Assembly: GCA_016219275.1 (NCBI GenBank)
Contig: JACRBM010000068.1
Span: 1-51,987, forward strand
Length of the DNA stretch: 51,987 nt
Origin: Chloroflexota bacterium
Lineage (GTDB): Bacteria; Chloroflexota; Anaerolineae; UBA4142
Direction: 5' to 3'
Positions 26,854-33,118 of the stretch are shown here, piece by piece. Within the stretch, counting starts at the first letter, position 1. Each line of letters begins with the position of its first letter. Both the position numbers and the translations under genes were made by a program. Under the pieces are notes generated by a model. It saw only the letters and a list, made by a program, of their open reading frames with translations, did no database searches and was not told where the DNA came from.

Positions 26854-26926
26854 GTGAACAAATTGGCGACATTCCTTTTTCATATTCGATCTTTGAGAAC
26901 ATTTCTCAAAGGTCTTTTTTGTTCAC
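26854..26926 (+). promoter_or_regulatory. Attenuator-like leader with terminator hairpin
   Basis: A 9-bp stem CTTTGAGAA (26891-26899)/TTCTCAAAG (26903-26911) with a CAT loop is followed by GTCTTTTTTG, a textbook intrinsic terminator lying between promoter and gene. GTGAACAAA (26854-26862) is the perfect complement of TTTGTTCAC (26918-26926), which overlaps the U-tract, so a second pairing can form. A U-rich run (ATTCCTTTTTCATATTC) precedes the terminator. A 31-codon frame from GTG 26854 ends at TGA 26947-26949, overlapping the ATG at 26946. E. coli pyrBI also uses a U-rich leader, a leader peptide and a terminator; the mechanism here is inference. Confidence 0.55.
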
Positions 26927-26945
26927 GCGATTTCACGGAGCGAGC

Positions 26946-27848
26946 ATGAGTTTCTACGGCAACGACGTACTATCCGCCGCGCAATTCAAGCGCGCATCTA
27001 TCGAAAATTTGTTCGCGCGCGCGGACGAATTGCGCACCCAACTCAACGACAGCGCGCCGACACGCACACTCGCCGATAAACGCGTGGCGACCGCGTTCTT
27101 TGAACCGAGCACGCGCACCCTCCCAGGGTTTGCGGACGCGATACACCAGCTCGGTGCGCGGCTCGCGCCCTTCGACACCCAAGCAAAGAATTTCCCCGAG
27201 GCGCTGAACGCGCTCGCGCGCGACGTGGACGCGCTTATCCTGCGTCATCCTGAAACCGGCGCGGCGCAACACGCGGCGGACACAGTGAGCATTCCGATCA
27301 TCAATGCCGGCGATGGCGCGGGCGAACATCCGACGCAAGCGTTGATTGATCTGTATGCGATTCGCGCGGAAAAGCGAACGCTCGATCATTTACGCGTCGC
27401 GCTCGTCGGCGATTTGAAGAATAGCGGCGCGGCGCACTCGCTCGCGCGCGCGCTATCGCTCTTCCAAGTAGACTTGTCGTTCGTCGCGCCCGCCGCGCTC
27501 GCGATGCCGCCGGATATTACCGATTACTTGCGCGAGAACGAATTCAGCGTCGAAGAAACAAACGACCTGCCCAAAACGCTGCAAAAAATGGATGTCGTGT
27601 ACATGACCGGGATGCAACGCGAACGCTTTGCCGATCTCAGACAGTACGAGAAATTCAAAAATTTTTTCGTGCTCACGCGCGAACTCATCACGAATGCCCA
27701 GCCCAACCTGGTCGTGCTCCACCCATCACCGCACGGCGACGAAATCGCACCCGACGTGGACGCGTTGCCGAACGCGGCGTACTTTCGCCAAGCCGAGAAC
27801 GCGTTATTCGTGCGAATGGCATTACTCGAAGCCGTGTTAGTTCCGTAA
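26946..27848 (+). CDS. Aspartate carbamoyltransferase-like protein with altered amino-acid site
   Basis: 300 aa, ATCase/OTCase fold, with a normal-length catalytic chain. Carbamoyl-phosphate residues are kept: S-T-R-T at 55-58, Arg100 in LILRHP, His128 and Gln131 in EHPTQAL. Residues that bind aspartate in E. coli PyrB are not: GDLKNSGAAHS has Gly161 where GDLKxxR puts Arg167, and TGMQRERF has Gly222 where TRVQ puts Arg229. HPLPR is HPSPH, STRTRxSF is STRTLPGF, and the Ser80/Lys84 loop is unclear (DTQAKNFPE). So the fold is clear, but aspartate as substrate is doubtful. It may use another amine, be a regulatory relative or be inactive. An OPRT-like gene nearby ties it to pyrimidine metabolism. 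ATG 26946 overlaps the stop of a possible leader peptide. Confidence 0.82.
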   Translation: MSFYGNDVLSAAQFKRASIENLFARADELRTQLNDSAPTRTLADKRVATAFFEPSTRTLPGFADAIHQLGARLAPFDTQAKNFPEALNALARDVDALILRHPETGAAQHAADTVSIPIINAGDGAGEHPTQALIDLYAIRAEKRTLDHLRVALVGDLKNSGAAHSLARALSLFQVDLSFVAPAALAMPPDITDYLRENEFSVEETNDLPKTLQKMDVVYMTGMQRERFADLRQYEKFKNFFVLTRELITNAQPNLVVLHPSPHGDEIAPDVDALPNAAYFRQAENALFVRMALLEAVLVP

Positions 27849-27861
27849 GACTTTGCGGTGA

Positions 27862-27923
27862 AAAACCTTGCCAAGGATGATCCGAAACGCGTTTCTCTTT
27901 GGCGGCTAAACCTTCGCAAGGTT
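27862..27923. repeat. Palindromic AACCTTGC...GCAAGGTT repeat
   Basis: Imperfect arms AAACCTTGCCAAGG and AACCTTCGCAAGGTT flank a short insert with AAACGCGTTT. It is the same design as the hairpin at 32947-33006, and lies between the pyrB-like gene and the small CxxC protein gene. Confidence 0.55.
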
Positions 27924-27940
27924 GGCTGGCAGAAAATCCT

Positions 27941-28201
27941 ATGCTGACCTTCCACATCTATGTGAATCGGAGTGTGCCGGGCACGTTGGCGCGCGTGCAC
28001 CTGTCGCACTGTGTGTACTGCAATGATGGTCACGGCATTCATCCGCGCGCGTTGCGACGCGCCAGCCATTGGTACGGTCCATTCGCCACATTCGCGCAGG
28101 CGTACGACGCGGCGCGGCAATTCGCGCGCTATCGCACCAAGTGTCAACACTGCCGACCGCATCGCCTCACCGATGGCAAACCGCTACCAAGCGAGTTCTA
28201 G
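27941..28201 (+). CDS. Small zinc-ribbon-like protein, function unknown
   Basis: 86 aa. Two Cys pairs, HCVYCNDGHGIH (Cys24, Cys27) and CQHC (Cys68, Cys71), probably bind zinc. Between them SHWYGPFATFAQAYDAARQF forms the W-x-G-P-F-x-(T/S)-x-x-x-A-x-x-x-A pattern. I recall that pattern from small uncharacterised bacterial proteins that pair it with C-x-x-C-N-x-G-x-G-x-H. ATG 27941 (MLTFHIYV) was preferred over 27899, which starts in the upstream palindrome; the ribosome-binding site is weak. It lies between the pyrB-like and OPRT-like genes, ending 23 nt before the latter, so co-transcription is likely. No enzymatic role is predicted. Confidence 0.65.
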   Translation: MLTFHIYVNRSVPGTLARVHLSHCVYCNDGHGIHPRALRRASHWYGPFATFAQAYDAARQFARYRTKCQHCRPHRLTDGKPLPSEF

Positions 28202-28224
28202 CATACTGGTTATGTGAGGATCAA

Positions 28225-28815
28225 ATGAACCCAGACTTGATTGTTAGTTGGCATCACATCGGCGCGATTCAATTTGGTAAATTCAAAATGAAAACCGGCG
28301 CGCTCGCGCCGATCTACCTCGACCTGCGCGTGCTCGTTTCGCATCCAAACGTCTTGCGCGAATCGGCGCACGAAATCGCGCAAACGCTTGCACCGCTCGC
28401 GTTCGACCGCATCGCCGCGATTCCGCTCGCGGCATTACCCATCGGCACCGCGGTCGCACTCGAAATGGAACGCCCGTTGATTTATCCGCGCTCGCTCAAA
28501 AAAGATTACGGCTCGGATCGGCGCGTCGAAGGTGAATTCAAATCGGGCGAGACCGTCGTGCTGTTGGACGATTTGATCGTGACCGGCGCAAGCAATCTCG
28601 AAGCGATTGACACGCTGCAGACCGCGCGACTCAAAGTACGCGATGTCGTCGTGCTCGTTGATCGCGAACAGGGCGGCGTTGCCGCGGTGACCGCGCGCGG
28701 ATGTATCGTGCACGTCATTTACACGTTCCGCGAACTCGTTCAAACGTTACGCGACGCAGAACGCATTTCGGAAAATCAGTTCACAAAAGTGATCGAGTAC
28801 CTCGGCACGCGGTGA
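28225..28815 (+). CDS. Orotate phosphoribosyltransferase-like protein
   Basis: 196 aa type I phosphoribosyltransferase. FKMKTGALAPIYLDLRVLVS matches the OPRT N-terminal hood, and IAAIPLAALPIGTAVALEM and YPRSLKKDYGSDRRVEG match the following blocks. The PRPP loop is VVLLDDLIVTGASNLEAI (residues 111-128). OPRT makes OMP from orotate and PRPP in the cytosol, and the length fits PyrE. Lys-Lys-Asp-Tyr-Gly near residue 95 corresponds to the catalytic flexible loop. Near a pyrB-like gene, a pyrimidine role is likely. ATG 28225 follows GTGAGGATCAA. Confidence 0.82.
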   Translation: MNPDLIVSWHHIGAIQFGKFKMKTGALAPIYLDLRVLVSHPNVLRESAHEIAQTLAPLAFDRIAAIPLAALPIGTAVALEMERPLIYPRSLKKDYGSDRRVEGEFKSGETVVLLDDLIVTGASNLEAIDTLQTARLKVRDVVVLVDREQGGVAAVTARGCIVHVIYTFRELVQTLRDAERISENQFTKVIEYLGTR

Positions 28816-28818
28816 CGA

Positions 28819-28847
28819 TTGACGCCGCCGCGTACCTGCGGTAGAAT
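28819..28847 (+). promoter_or_regulatory. Promoter of the Uma2 gene
   Basis: TTGACG (28819-28824), 17-nt spacer, TAGAAT (28842-28847), 26 bp before ATG 28874. It is the same -35/-10 pair as at 89-117. Confidence 0.6.
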
Positions 28848-28873
28848 CAGGTCATCTGAAAAGGAGCACGCGT

Positions 28874-29452
28874 ATGAGCGCCATACCTCAAACGATAATC
28901 GAAACCGCGCAAGCAAAAACCAAAATCACCGGCGAAGAACTGCTCGAGATGGGCGATATTGGACGATGCGAACTCATCGAAGGAGAAATCATTAACATAG
29001 CACCGACCGGAGAAATGCATGGCATCGTTGAGTTCAATTTGGGAGGAGAAATCCGTGCGTTTGTCCGCCAACACAAACTGGGACGCGTCAGCGGCGGTGA
29101 GGTCGGCATTTTCATTCGACGGATGCCGGACACAGTACGCGGCGCTGACATTGTTTTTATCTCAAACGAGCGACTGGCAAATCGCGGTAAATCCGGTTTC
29201 CTCGACGTTGCGCCGGATTTGATCGTCGAGGTCCTGTCGCCGGATGATCGCTGGAATCAGGTCACGCGCAAACTCGAAGATTATTTTTCGATTGGCGTGC
29301 GCCTCGTGTGGGTGGTGGATCCAGAAAACGAAATCGTGCATGCGTACCGCGCGCTGACGGATATTCGCTGTTTCGGCATCGAAGACACCTTGACCGGCGA
29401 CGACGTGCTGCCTGGTTTCACCATCTCACTCGCCGATGTGTTCGCAGAATAG
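28874..29452 (+). CDS. Uma2 family (DUF820) putative endonuclease
   Basis: 192 aa, the usual Uma2 length. ITGEELLEMGDIGRCELIEG and NIAPTGEMHGIVEFNLG are the family start. The PD-(D/E)xK core is visible as RGADIVFIS (Asp), PDLIVEVLSPDD (Glu) and VTRKLEDYFSIGVRLVWVVD (Lys). Uma2 proteins are abundant in Cyanobacteria and Chloroflexota and may be linked to mobile elements; their cellular role is unproven. It has its own promoter and an AAAGGAG ribosome-binding site, and ends 9 nt before the FIST gene. Confidence 0.93.
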   Translation: MSAIPQTIIETAQAKTKITGEELLEMGDIGRCELIEGEIINIAPTGEMHGIVEFNLGGEIRAFVRQHKLGRVSGGEVGIFIRRMPDTVRGADIVFISNERLANRGKSGFLDVAPDLIVEVLSPDDRWNQVTRKLEDYFSIGVRLVWVVDPENEIVHAYRALTDIRCFGIEDTLTGDDVLPGFTISLADVFAE

Positions 29453-29461
29453 AAAGCGACG

Positions 29462-30655
29462 ATGAACGAAACAGTACTCTTTGCTTCTGCCACCGCGCAA
29501 GGACGCGATATTAGCGAAACGACGCGCGCGCTTGCAGAAAGCATCCTCAATCAAATCGGTCACCTGCCGGTGAATTTGCTGATCGCGTTTCTCTCGCCGC
29601 ATTTCGCGCGCGGATCGGTTTTCGTCGCGGATAATTTGCGCGATGCGTTGCACCCACGCGTGATGCTGGGTTGCACCGCCGAAGGCGTCATCGGACGCGA
29701 CGCCGAAATCGAGCGCGAACCGGCGATCACCGTCGTCGCCGCGCACTTGCCGGCGGTCGAATTAGTTCCCTTCGCGCTAAACCCCGAGGACTGGGACGCG
29801 ACGCTCAAAACCCGCGTGCCCTTTGAGCAGACACTCGGCGCACCGCGCGATACGCGTTTATTTGTGTTGCTCGCCGATCCGTTCTCGACGCCAATGGACC
29901 GCGTGCTCGACGCGTTCAATCGCTTTTATCCCGGCGTGCCGATGGTCGGCGGCATGGCGAGCGGCTCGGCGCGCGCGAAAGGCAATTCGCTGTTGTTGAA
30001 CGAGCGTGTGTTTATCGAAGGCGCGGTCGGCGTCGCCTTGCGCGGCGCGTTCGAAGTGGATGTCGTCGTGTCGCAAGGATGTCGTCCGATCGGTCGCGCG
30101 TTCACCGTGTCGAACGCGCGCGAGAATGTGATTTACGCCATCGAAGGCGAACCGCCGCTGCCGCAGATTCAAAGTCTGATCGAACAACTCGCGCCGAGTG
30201 ACCGCGCGCTGCTCAACAACGGTTTGTATGTTGGGCGCGCGATTGACCCGACGAAACCCGACCTGGGTCGCGGCGATTTTCTCGTGCGCGGATTGGTGGG
30301 CGTGGATCACGAATCGGGCGCGATTGCAATTGGCGATCATGTTCGCGCCGGCGAAACGATTCAATTCCATTTGCGCGATGCGACGACCGCAACCGAAGAC
30401 CTCGAAATGCAGTTGACGCCGCAAACCTTTTTCGATCAACCGAGTGGCGCGCTCGTCTTTTCGTGCAACGGACGCGGCACGCGCTTGTATCCGCATCCGA
30501 ACGGCGACATCCAAACGATTCAAAGCGTATTGGGCGGCGTGAACCTTGCCGGCTTTTTCTGCGCGGGCGAGATTGGACCGATTGGCGGTAAAAATTTCTT
30601 ACACGGTCAAACCGCGAGCATCGCATTGTTTCGTCCGGCAAATCCTACGTCGTAG
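29462..30655 (+). CDS. FIST N / FIST C domain signal protein
   Basis: 397 aa. The N-terminal FIST domain shows LLIAFLSPHF, MLGCTAEGVIG and VPMVGGMASGSA; the C-terminal FIST_C domain shows SLIEQLAPSD, DFLVRGLVGVDHESGAIAIG, GALVFSCNGRG and GFFCAGEIGPIGGKNFLHGQ. FIST proteins are predicted cytosolic sensors of small ligands such as amino acids and often feed two-component or second-messenger systems. No output domain is fused here. It starts 9 nt after the Uma2 stop and is probably co-transcribed. A terminator hairpin follows at 30722. Confidence 0.93.
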   Translation: MNETVLFASATAQGRDISETTRALAESILNQIGHLPVNLLIAFLSPHFARGSVFVADNLRDALHPRVMLGCTAEGVIGRDAEIEREPAITVVAAHLPAVELVPFALNPEDWDATLKTRVPFEQTLGAPRDTRLFVLLADPFSTPMDRVLDAFNRFYPGVPMVGGMASGSARAKGNSLLLNERVFIEGAVGVALRGAFEVDVVVSQGCRPIGRAFTVSNARENVIYAIEGEPPLPQIQSLIEQLAPSDRALLNNGLYVGRAIDPTKPDLGRGDFLVRGLVGVDHESGAIAIGDHVRAGETIQFHLRDATTATEDLEMQLTPQTFFDQPSGALVFSCNGRGTRLYPHPNGDIQTIQSVLGGVNLAGFFCAGEIGPIGGKNFLHGQTASIALFRPANPTS

Positions 30656-30684
30656 TAAACGCTCGCCGCCGCGTTCATTCAATC

Positions 30685-30706
30685 GGAACGGAACGGCATC
30701 CGTTCC
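30685..30706. repeat. Short inverted repeat
   Basis: GGAACGGA (30685-30692) and TCCGTTCC (30699-30706) with a 6-nt loop; directly after the FIST gene. Confidence 0.5.
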
Positions 30707-30721
30707 CTTCGACAAATCAAG

Positions 30722-30749
30722 CCCGTCAGGTTACGAAAAACCTGACGGG
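30722..30749. terminator. Bidirectional hairpin terminator
   Basis: CCCGTCAGGTT (30722-30732), 6-nt loop, AACCTGACGGG (30739-30749), then TCTTTATT on the plus strand. It separates the FIST gene from the convergent nuclease gene. Confidence 0.7.
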
Positions 30750-30752
30750 TCT

Positions 30753-31280
30753 TTATTCCAATGCCTGACCACACTCTTCGCGATAACCGCACGCGCGACA
30801 ACGGAACGATTCGACGTGATGACGCGGCACGTCACGCGCATCGAGATCAGCGCGCATCGCGTCCATCACCGCGAGCAACTGCGCGCGCAGCGCGTCGGTA
30901 AAATCCACCTGAAACACCGCGTCGCGATACTTGAGCAAACCGTACGGCGGCGCGACGCGCTGCGTCTCTTCGATCAACAATCCGTACGCGGCGAGTTGCA
31001 ACACATCCGACTCGCGCGGCGCGGACGCGCGACGATTCGGTTTGACCTCGATGGGAATGACCGCGCCGTTGTGTGTGACGATGTAATCCGGTTTGCCGGT
31101 CAACGCGTATCGTCGCGAGAAAAGCGGACGCTCGACCTTTTCCCACGCGCCGGTGTCCGCGTACACCACGCGCGCGCCGAATGGCAACCCCGTCTGCGCG
31201 CGTTGCGTCCGCGCGGCAATCCGCACGACGAACGCGGCGAGCAAGGCGATCACAACCAGCGCGGCAAGGAGACCAGCCAT
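30753..31280 (-). CDS. Membrane-anchored Cas4/Dna2-like PD-(D/E)xK nuclease subunit
   Basis: 175 aa. It begins with a TM helix (GLLAALVVIALLAAFVV), then VVYADTGAWEK. The RecB-like nuclease core follows: TGKPDYIV (Asp65), VIPIEVKPN (Glu78, Lys80) and VLQLAAYGLLIEE (Gln95, Tyr99). It ends with CRACGYREEC (Cys161, Cys164, Cys170), the C-x2-C-x5-C triad that holds the Cas4 iron-sulfur cluster. The first cluster Cys and the motif-I His are missing here but are found in the small gene immediately upstream. The two probably form one nuclease anchored at the cytosolic face. No CRISPR array or cas1/cas2 lies in the window. ATG 31280 follows TTGAGGATCGCG; longer starts read through that gene. Confidence 0.8.
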   Translation of the reverse strand: MAGLLAALVVIALLAAFVVRIAARTQRAQTGLPFGARVVYADTGAWEKVERPLFSRRYALTGKPDYIVTHNGAVIPIEVKPNRRASAPRESDVLQLAAYGLLIEETQRVAPPYGLLKYRDAVFQVDFTDALRAQLLAVMDAMRADLDARDVPRHHVESFRCRACGYREECGQALE

Positions 31281-31288
31281 CGCGATCC

Positions 31289-31549
31289 TCAACGCGGCGA
31301 CAACAGCGCAAGCGCAAACGCGACGGCAAGCACAATCGCAAGAATCACGAGGAGGCGCGACGCGCGTTCGAGTACGCCGACACGATGCACCGCGCGTCCA
31401 TGTTCGACGTGGCGAGCAACCCCGGCTTGCATCTGGACGCGATTCGCGGACGCGACGCCGCAAACGCGATGCAGCCACCACGCGCGATGACAAAACATAT
31501 ACTCGCCGATCTCACTTGCACGGAGGACGCGCGAATCTTCTCCCACCAT
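31289..31549 (-). CDS. Small membrane partner carrying the N-terminal half of a Cas4-like fold
   Basis: 86 aa. ASEIGEYMFCHRAWWLHR matches the start of Cas4-type nucleases, where the first iron-sulfur Cys lies in C-x-R-x-x-W (here Cys20). QAGVARHVEHGR matches RecB motif I, G-x-x-x-H (His47). A TM helix (LLVILAIVLAVAFALALL) ends the protein. The next gene begins 8 nt downstream in another frame with its own TM helix and the rest of the nuclease. The stop codon of the upstream translin gene abuts this ATG (TAGATG), so the three are translationally coupled. A recent frameshift of one gene is the alternative, but each part has a credible start and TM helix. Confidence 0.75.
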   Translation of the reverse strand: MVGEDSRVLRASEIGEYMFCHRAWWLHRVCGVASANRVQMQAGVARHVEHGRAVHRVGVLERASRLLVILAIVLAVAFALALLSPR

Positions 31550-32185
31550 CTATTTCCCTCCCAACCTCTCCTCAAACTCGCGCAACCTGGCTTCGAGTTT
31601 TTCCTGCCGCGCCGCAATCGTCAAGTCGCCGCGCGTCCGTTCGAGCACACCACGCACCATGTCGGTGGTGCGGCGCAAACCGCCGGTCAGCGCGTCTGGA
31701 AAATCCATCGTCACGAGCAATGAGTAAATGTCTTCCATCGCGTCGAGCACTTTTTCGACGCGTTCGCTCGTATCGTGGCGAATGATGTCGAGCGCGTAGC
31801 GGCGCAATTCGCCAGCCGCTTCGCCGAGACCGTTGAGGTACGCCGCGTACTCGATGCCGAGCGCGTCCGGGTCAGGGATCGTTCCGCCGGTGATGAGCGA
31901 CGCAACGATGTTCGCTTCGGCAAATTCCTTGAGCGCGTCCTGCACGTATCCCGCGAAATACAAATCGGGATACGCGGCAACGTTCGCTTTCATTTGCGTC
32001 GCAATGTCCTTGGCGCGTCCCAGCAATTGCGCGGCGTCGGCATGTTCGGCGCGATGCGTCGCGCGAATCGAAAGCGCGCAGTGACGAATCAGTTCGCGCG
32101 ACGCGGCGAGCGCGGCGTCCCGCGCGGCATTCTTCGCTTCGAAACTGTGGCGAATCTTTTCGCCAATCGGATCAAGTGTTTGCAC
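31550..32185 (-). CDS. Translin family protein
   Basis: 211 aa, all-helical, the usual translin length. Diagnostic stretches are FAGYVQDALKEFAEANIV, GIEYAAYLNGLGEAAGELRR, DAMEDIYSLLVTMDFPDALT and GLRRTTDMVRGVLERTRGDL. Eukaryotic translin and TRAX bind and cut single-stranded RNA or DNA; prokaryotic members also form oligomers that bind nucleic acid, with unknown physiology. The start is GTG 32185 behind AAGGAG. It lies 12 nt after the chromate-transporter stop, and its own stop touches the start of the split Cas4-like pair. A joint nucleic-acid role with that nuclease is inference from the gene order. Confidence 0.9.
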   Translation of the reverse strand: MQTLDPIGEKIRHSFEAKNAARDAALAASRELIRHCALSIRATHRAEHADAAQLLGRAKDIATQMKANVAAYPDLYFAGYVQDALKEFAEANIVASLITGGTIPDPDALGIEYAAYLNGLGEAAGELRRYALDIIRHDTSERVEKVLDAMEDIYSLLVTMDFPDALTGGLRRTTDMVRGVLERTRGDLTIAARQEKLEARLREFEERLGGK

Positions 32186-32197
32186 AAAGGTCTCCTT

Positions 32198-32785
32198 CTA
32201 ACGATAGATGATGAATCCCAGCGCCGCCGCGCCCAGGATGATGAACACCGGATTGATATCGGTAAACGTGAACAAACCGAACGAGACAATCGCCAGCGCG
32301 AGTTTATCCCAACTCTGGGCGATCCCGGCGCTCCAACCCAATTTTTTCGCGTTCAACACCGTAAACGCCATATCGTACGCCGTCCACAACAGCAAGCCGA
32401 CGACGATCGGGCGCACCGCGGTAATCATGGATTTGAGCGCGGGCAAATCCTTGACGCCGAAAAACGCGACGACCATCACCAACATCAAGATCGTCGTCGG
32501 CAAAACCGTGCCGCCCGCCGCGGCAACCGCGCCCCCAACCCCGGCGAGTTTGTAACCGACATACGCGGACACTTGCGGCGCGATGGGACCGGGCAACGCG
32601 TTGCCCAACGCAACCGCGTCCGCGAATTCCTCCGGCGTTGCCCACGCCACCGGCTCACTCGCGCCCGGCGGAATCCATTTCGCCGATGTCACTTCGCGTT
32701 GCATCAACGCAAGCGATGCCGGACCGCCGCCCCACGAAAACATCGCCACGCGCGTAAAGAGAACGAAAATGTCCCACAACAACAT
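32198..32785 (-). CDS. Half-size chromate transporter (CHR family)
   Basis: 195 aa, one CHR domain. FSWGGGPASLALMQREV and VALGNALPGPIAPQVSAYVG are the family's conserved blocks, with about five to six TM helices. Short CHR proteins normally come as adjacent pairs that together form the exporter; no second half is present here, so it may work as a homodimer or with a distant partner. ATG 32785 follows GGAGGATGCG. It leads the translin/Cas4-like cassette. Confidence 0.9.
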   Translation of the reverse strand: MLLWDIFVLFTRVAMFSWGGGPASLALMQREVTSAKWIPPGASEPVAWATPEEFADAVALGNALPGPIAPQVSAYVGYKLAGVGGAVAAAGGTVLPTTILMLVMVVAFFGVKDLPALKSMITAVRPIVVGLLLWTAYDMAFTVLNAKKLGWSAGIAQSWDKLALAIVSFGLFTFTDINPVFIILGAAALGFIIYR

Positions 32786-32946
32786 CGCATCCTCCGTTGG
32801 ATTGATTTGAAATTTCGATTCTCAATATATCACAACATCGCGCGCGATGCTAAATTGCCGATACGCGCGTGAGCAACTCGATCTCACGCCAAGAGATTCA
32901 CTCACGACCGGATTCTGGGGGGCGTCAAGTTTTTGGGTGGTGAAAA

Positions 32947-33006
32947 AACCTTGCGAAGGTTGAACGGCAATCCTATTTGATTTGTCGTCTAATCCTTCGC
33001 AAGGTT
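32947..33006. repeat. Palindromic AACCTTGCGAAGG hairpin
   Basis: A 13-bp stem between 32947-32959 and 32994-33006 with a 34-nt loop. The left arm is itself palindromic (AACCTTGCGAAGGTT). Related copies occur at 27862 and 45938. Confidence 0.7.
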
Positions 33007-33050
33007 GAGTGTTCTAAAATTTTGACGGACACCCGATTCTGGGAACGCTA

Positions 33051-33079
33051 TTGCAACGAACAAGCTTTATGCGTATTAT
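33051..33079 (+). promoter_or_regulatory. Candidate promoter of the secreted repeat protein
   Basis: TTGCAA (33051-33056), 17-nt spacer, TATTAT (33074-33079), 40 bp before ATG 33119. Confidence 0.45.
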
Positions 33080-33118
33080 GTGCATCACCCAATTTTGAAA
33101 AAATCGTGGGAAGAACAC

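Larger units (their letters stand above)
32786..33118. other. Intergenic region with palindrome and promoter
   Basis: 333 bp without a gene. It contains the hairpin 32947-33006 (AACCTTGCGAAGG pairs with CCTTCGCAAGGTT, 13 bp), a short echo of CCGATTCTGGG (about 32910 and 33035), and a promoter for the secreted protein gene. Confidence 0.6.

Noticed and set aside
26946-27848. Ornithine carbamoyltransferase
   Set aside because: OTCase-specific blocks such as HCLP and SMG are missing; overall blocks and order follow PyrB, although the amino-acid site is changed.
30753-31549. CRISPR-associated Cas4 of an adaptation module
   Set aside because: The nuclease motifs match Cas4, but there is no array or other cas gene, both halves carry TM helices, and the partner genes are translin and a chromate transporter.
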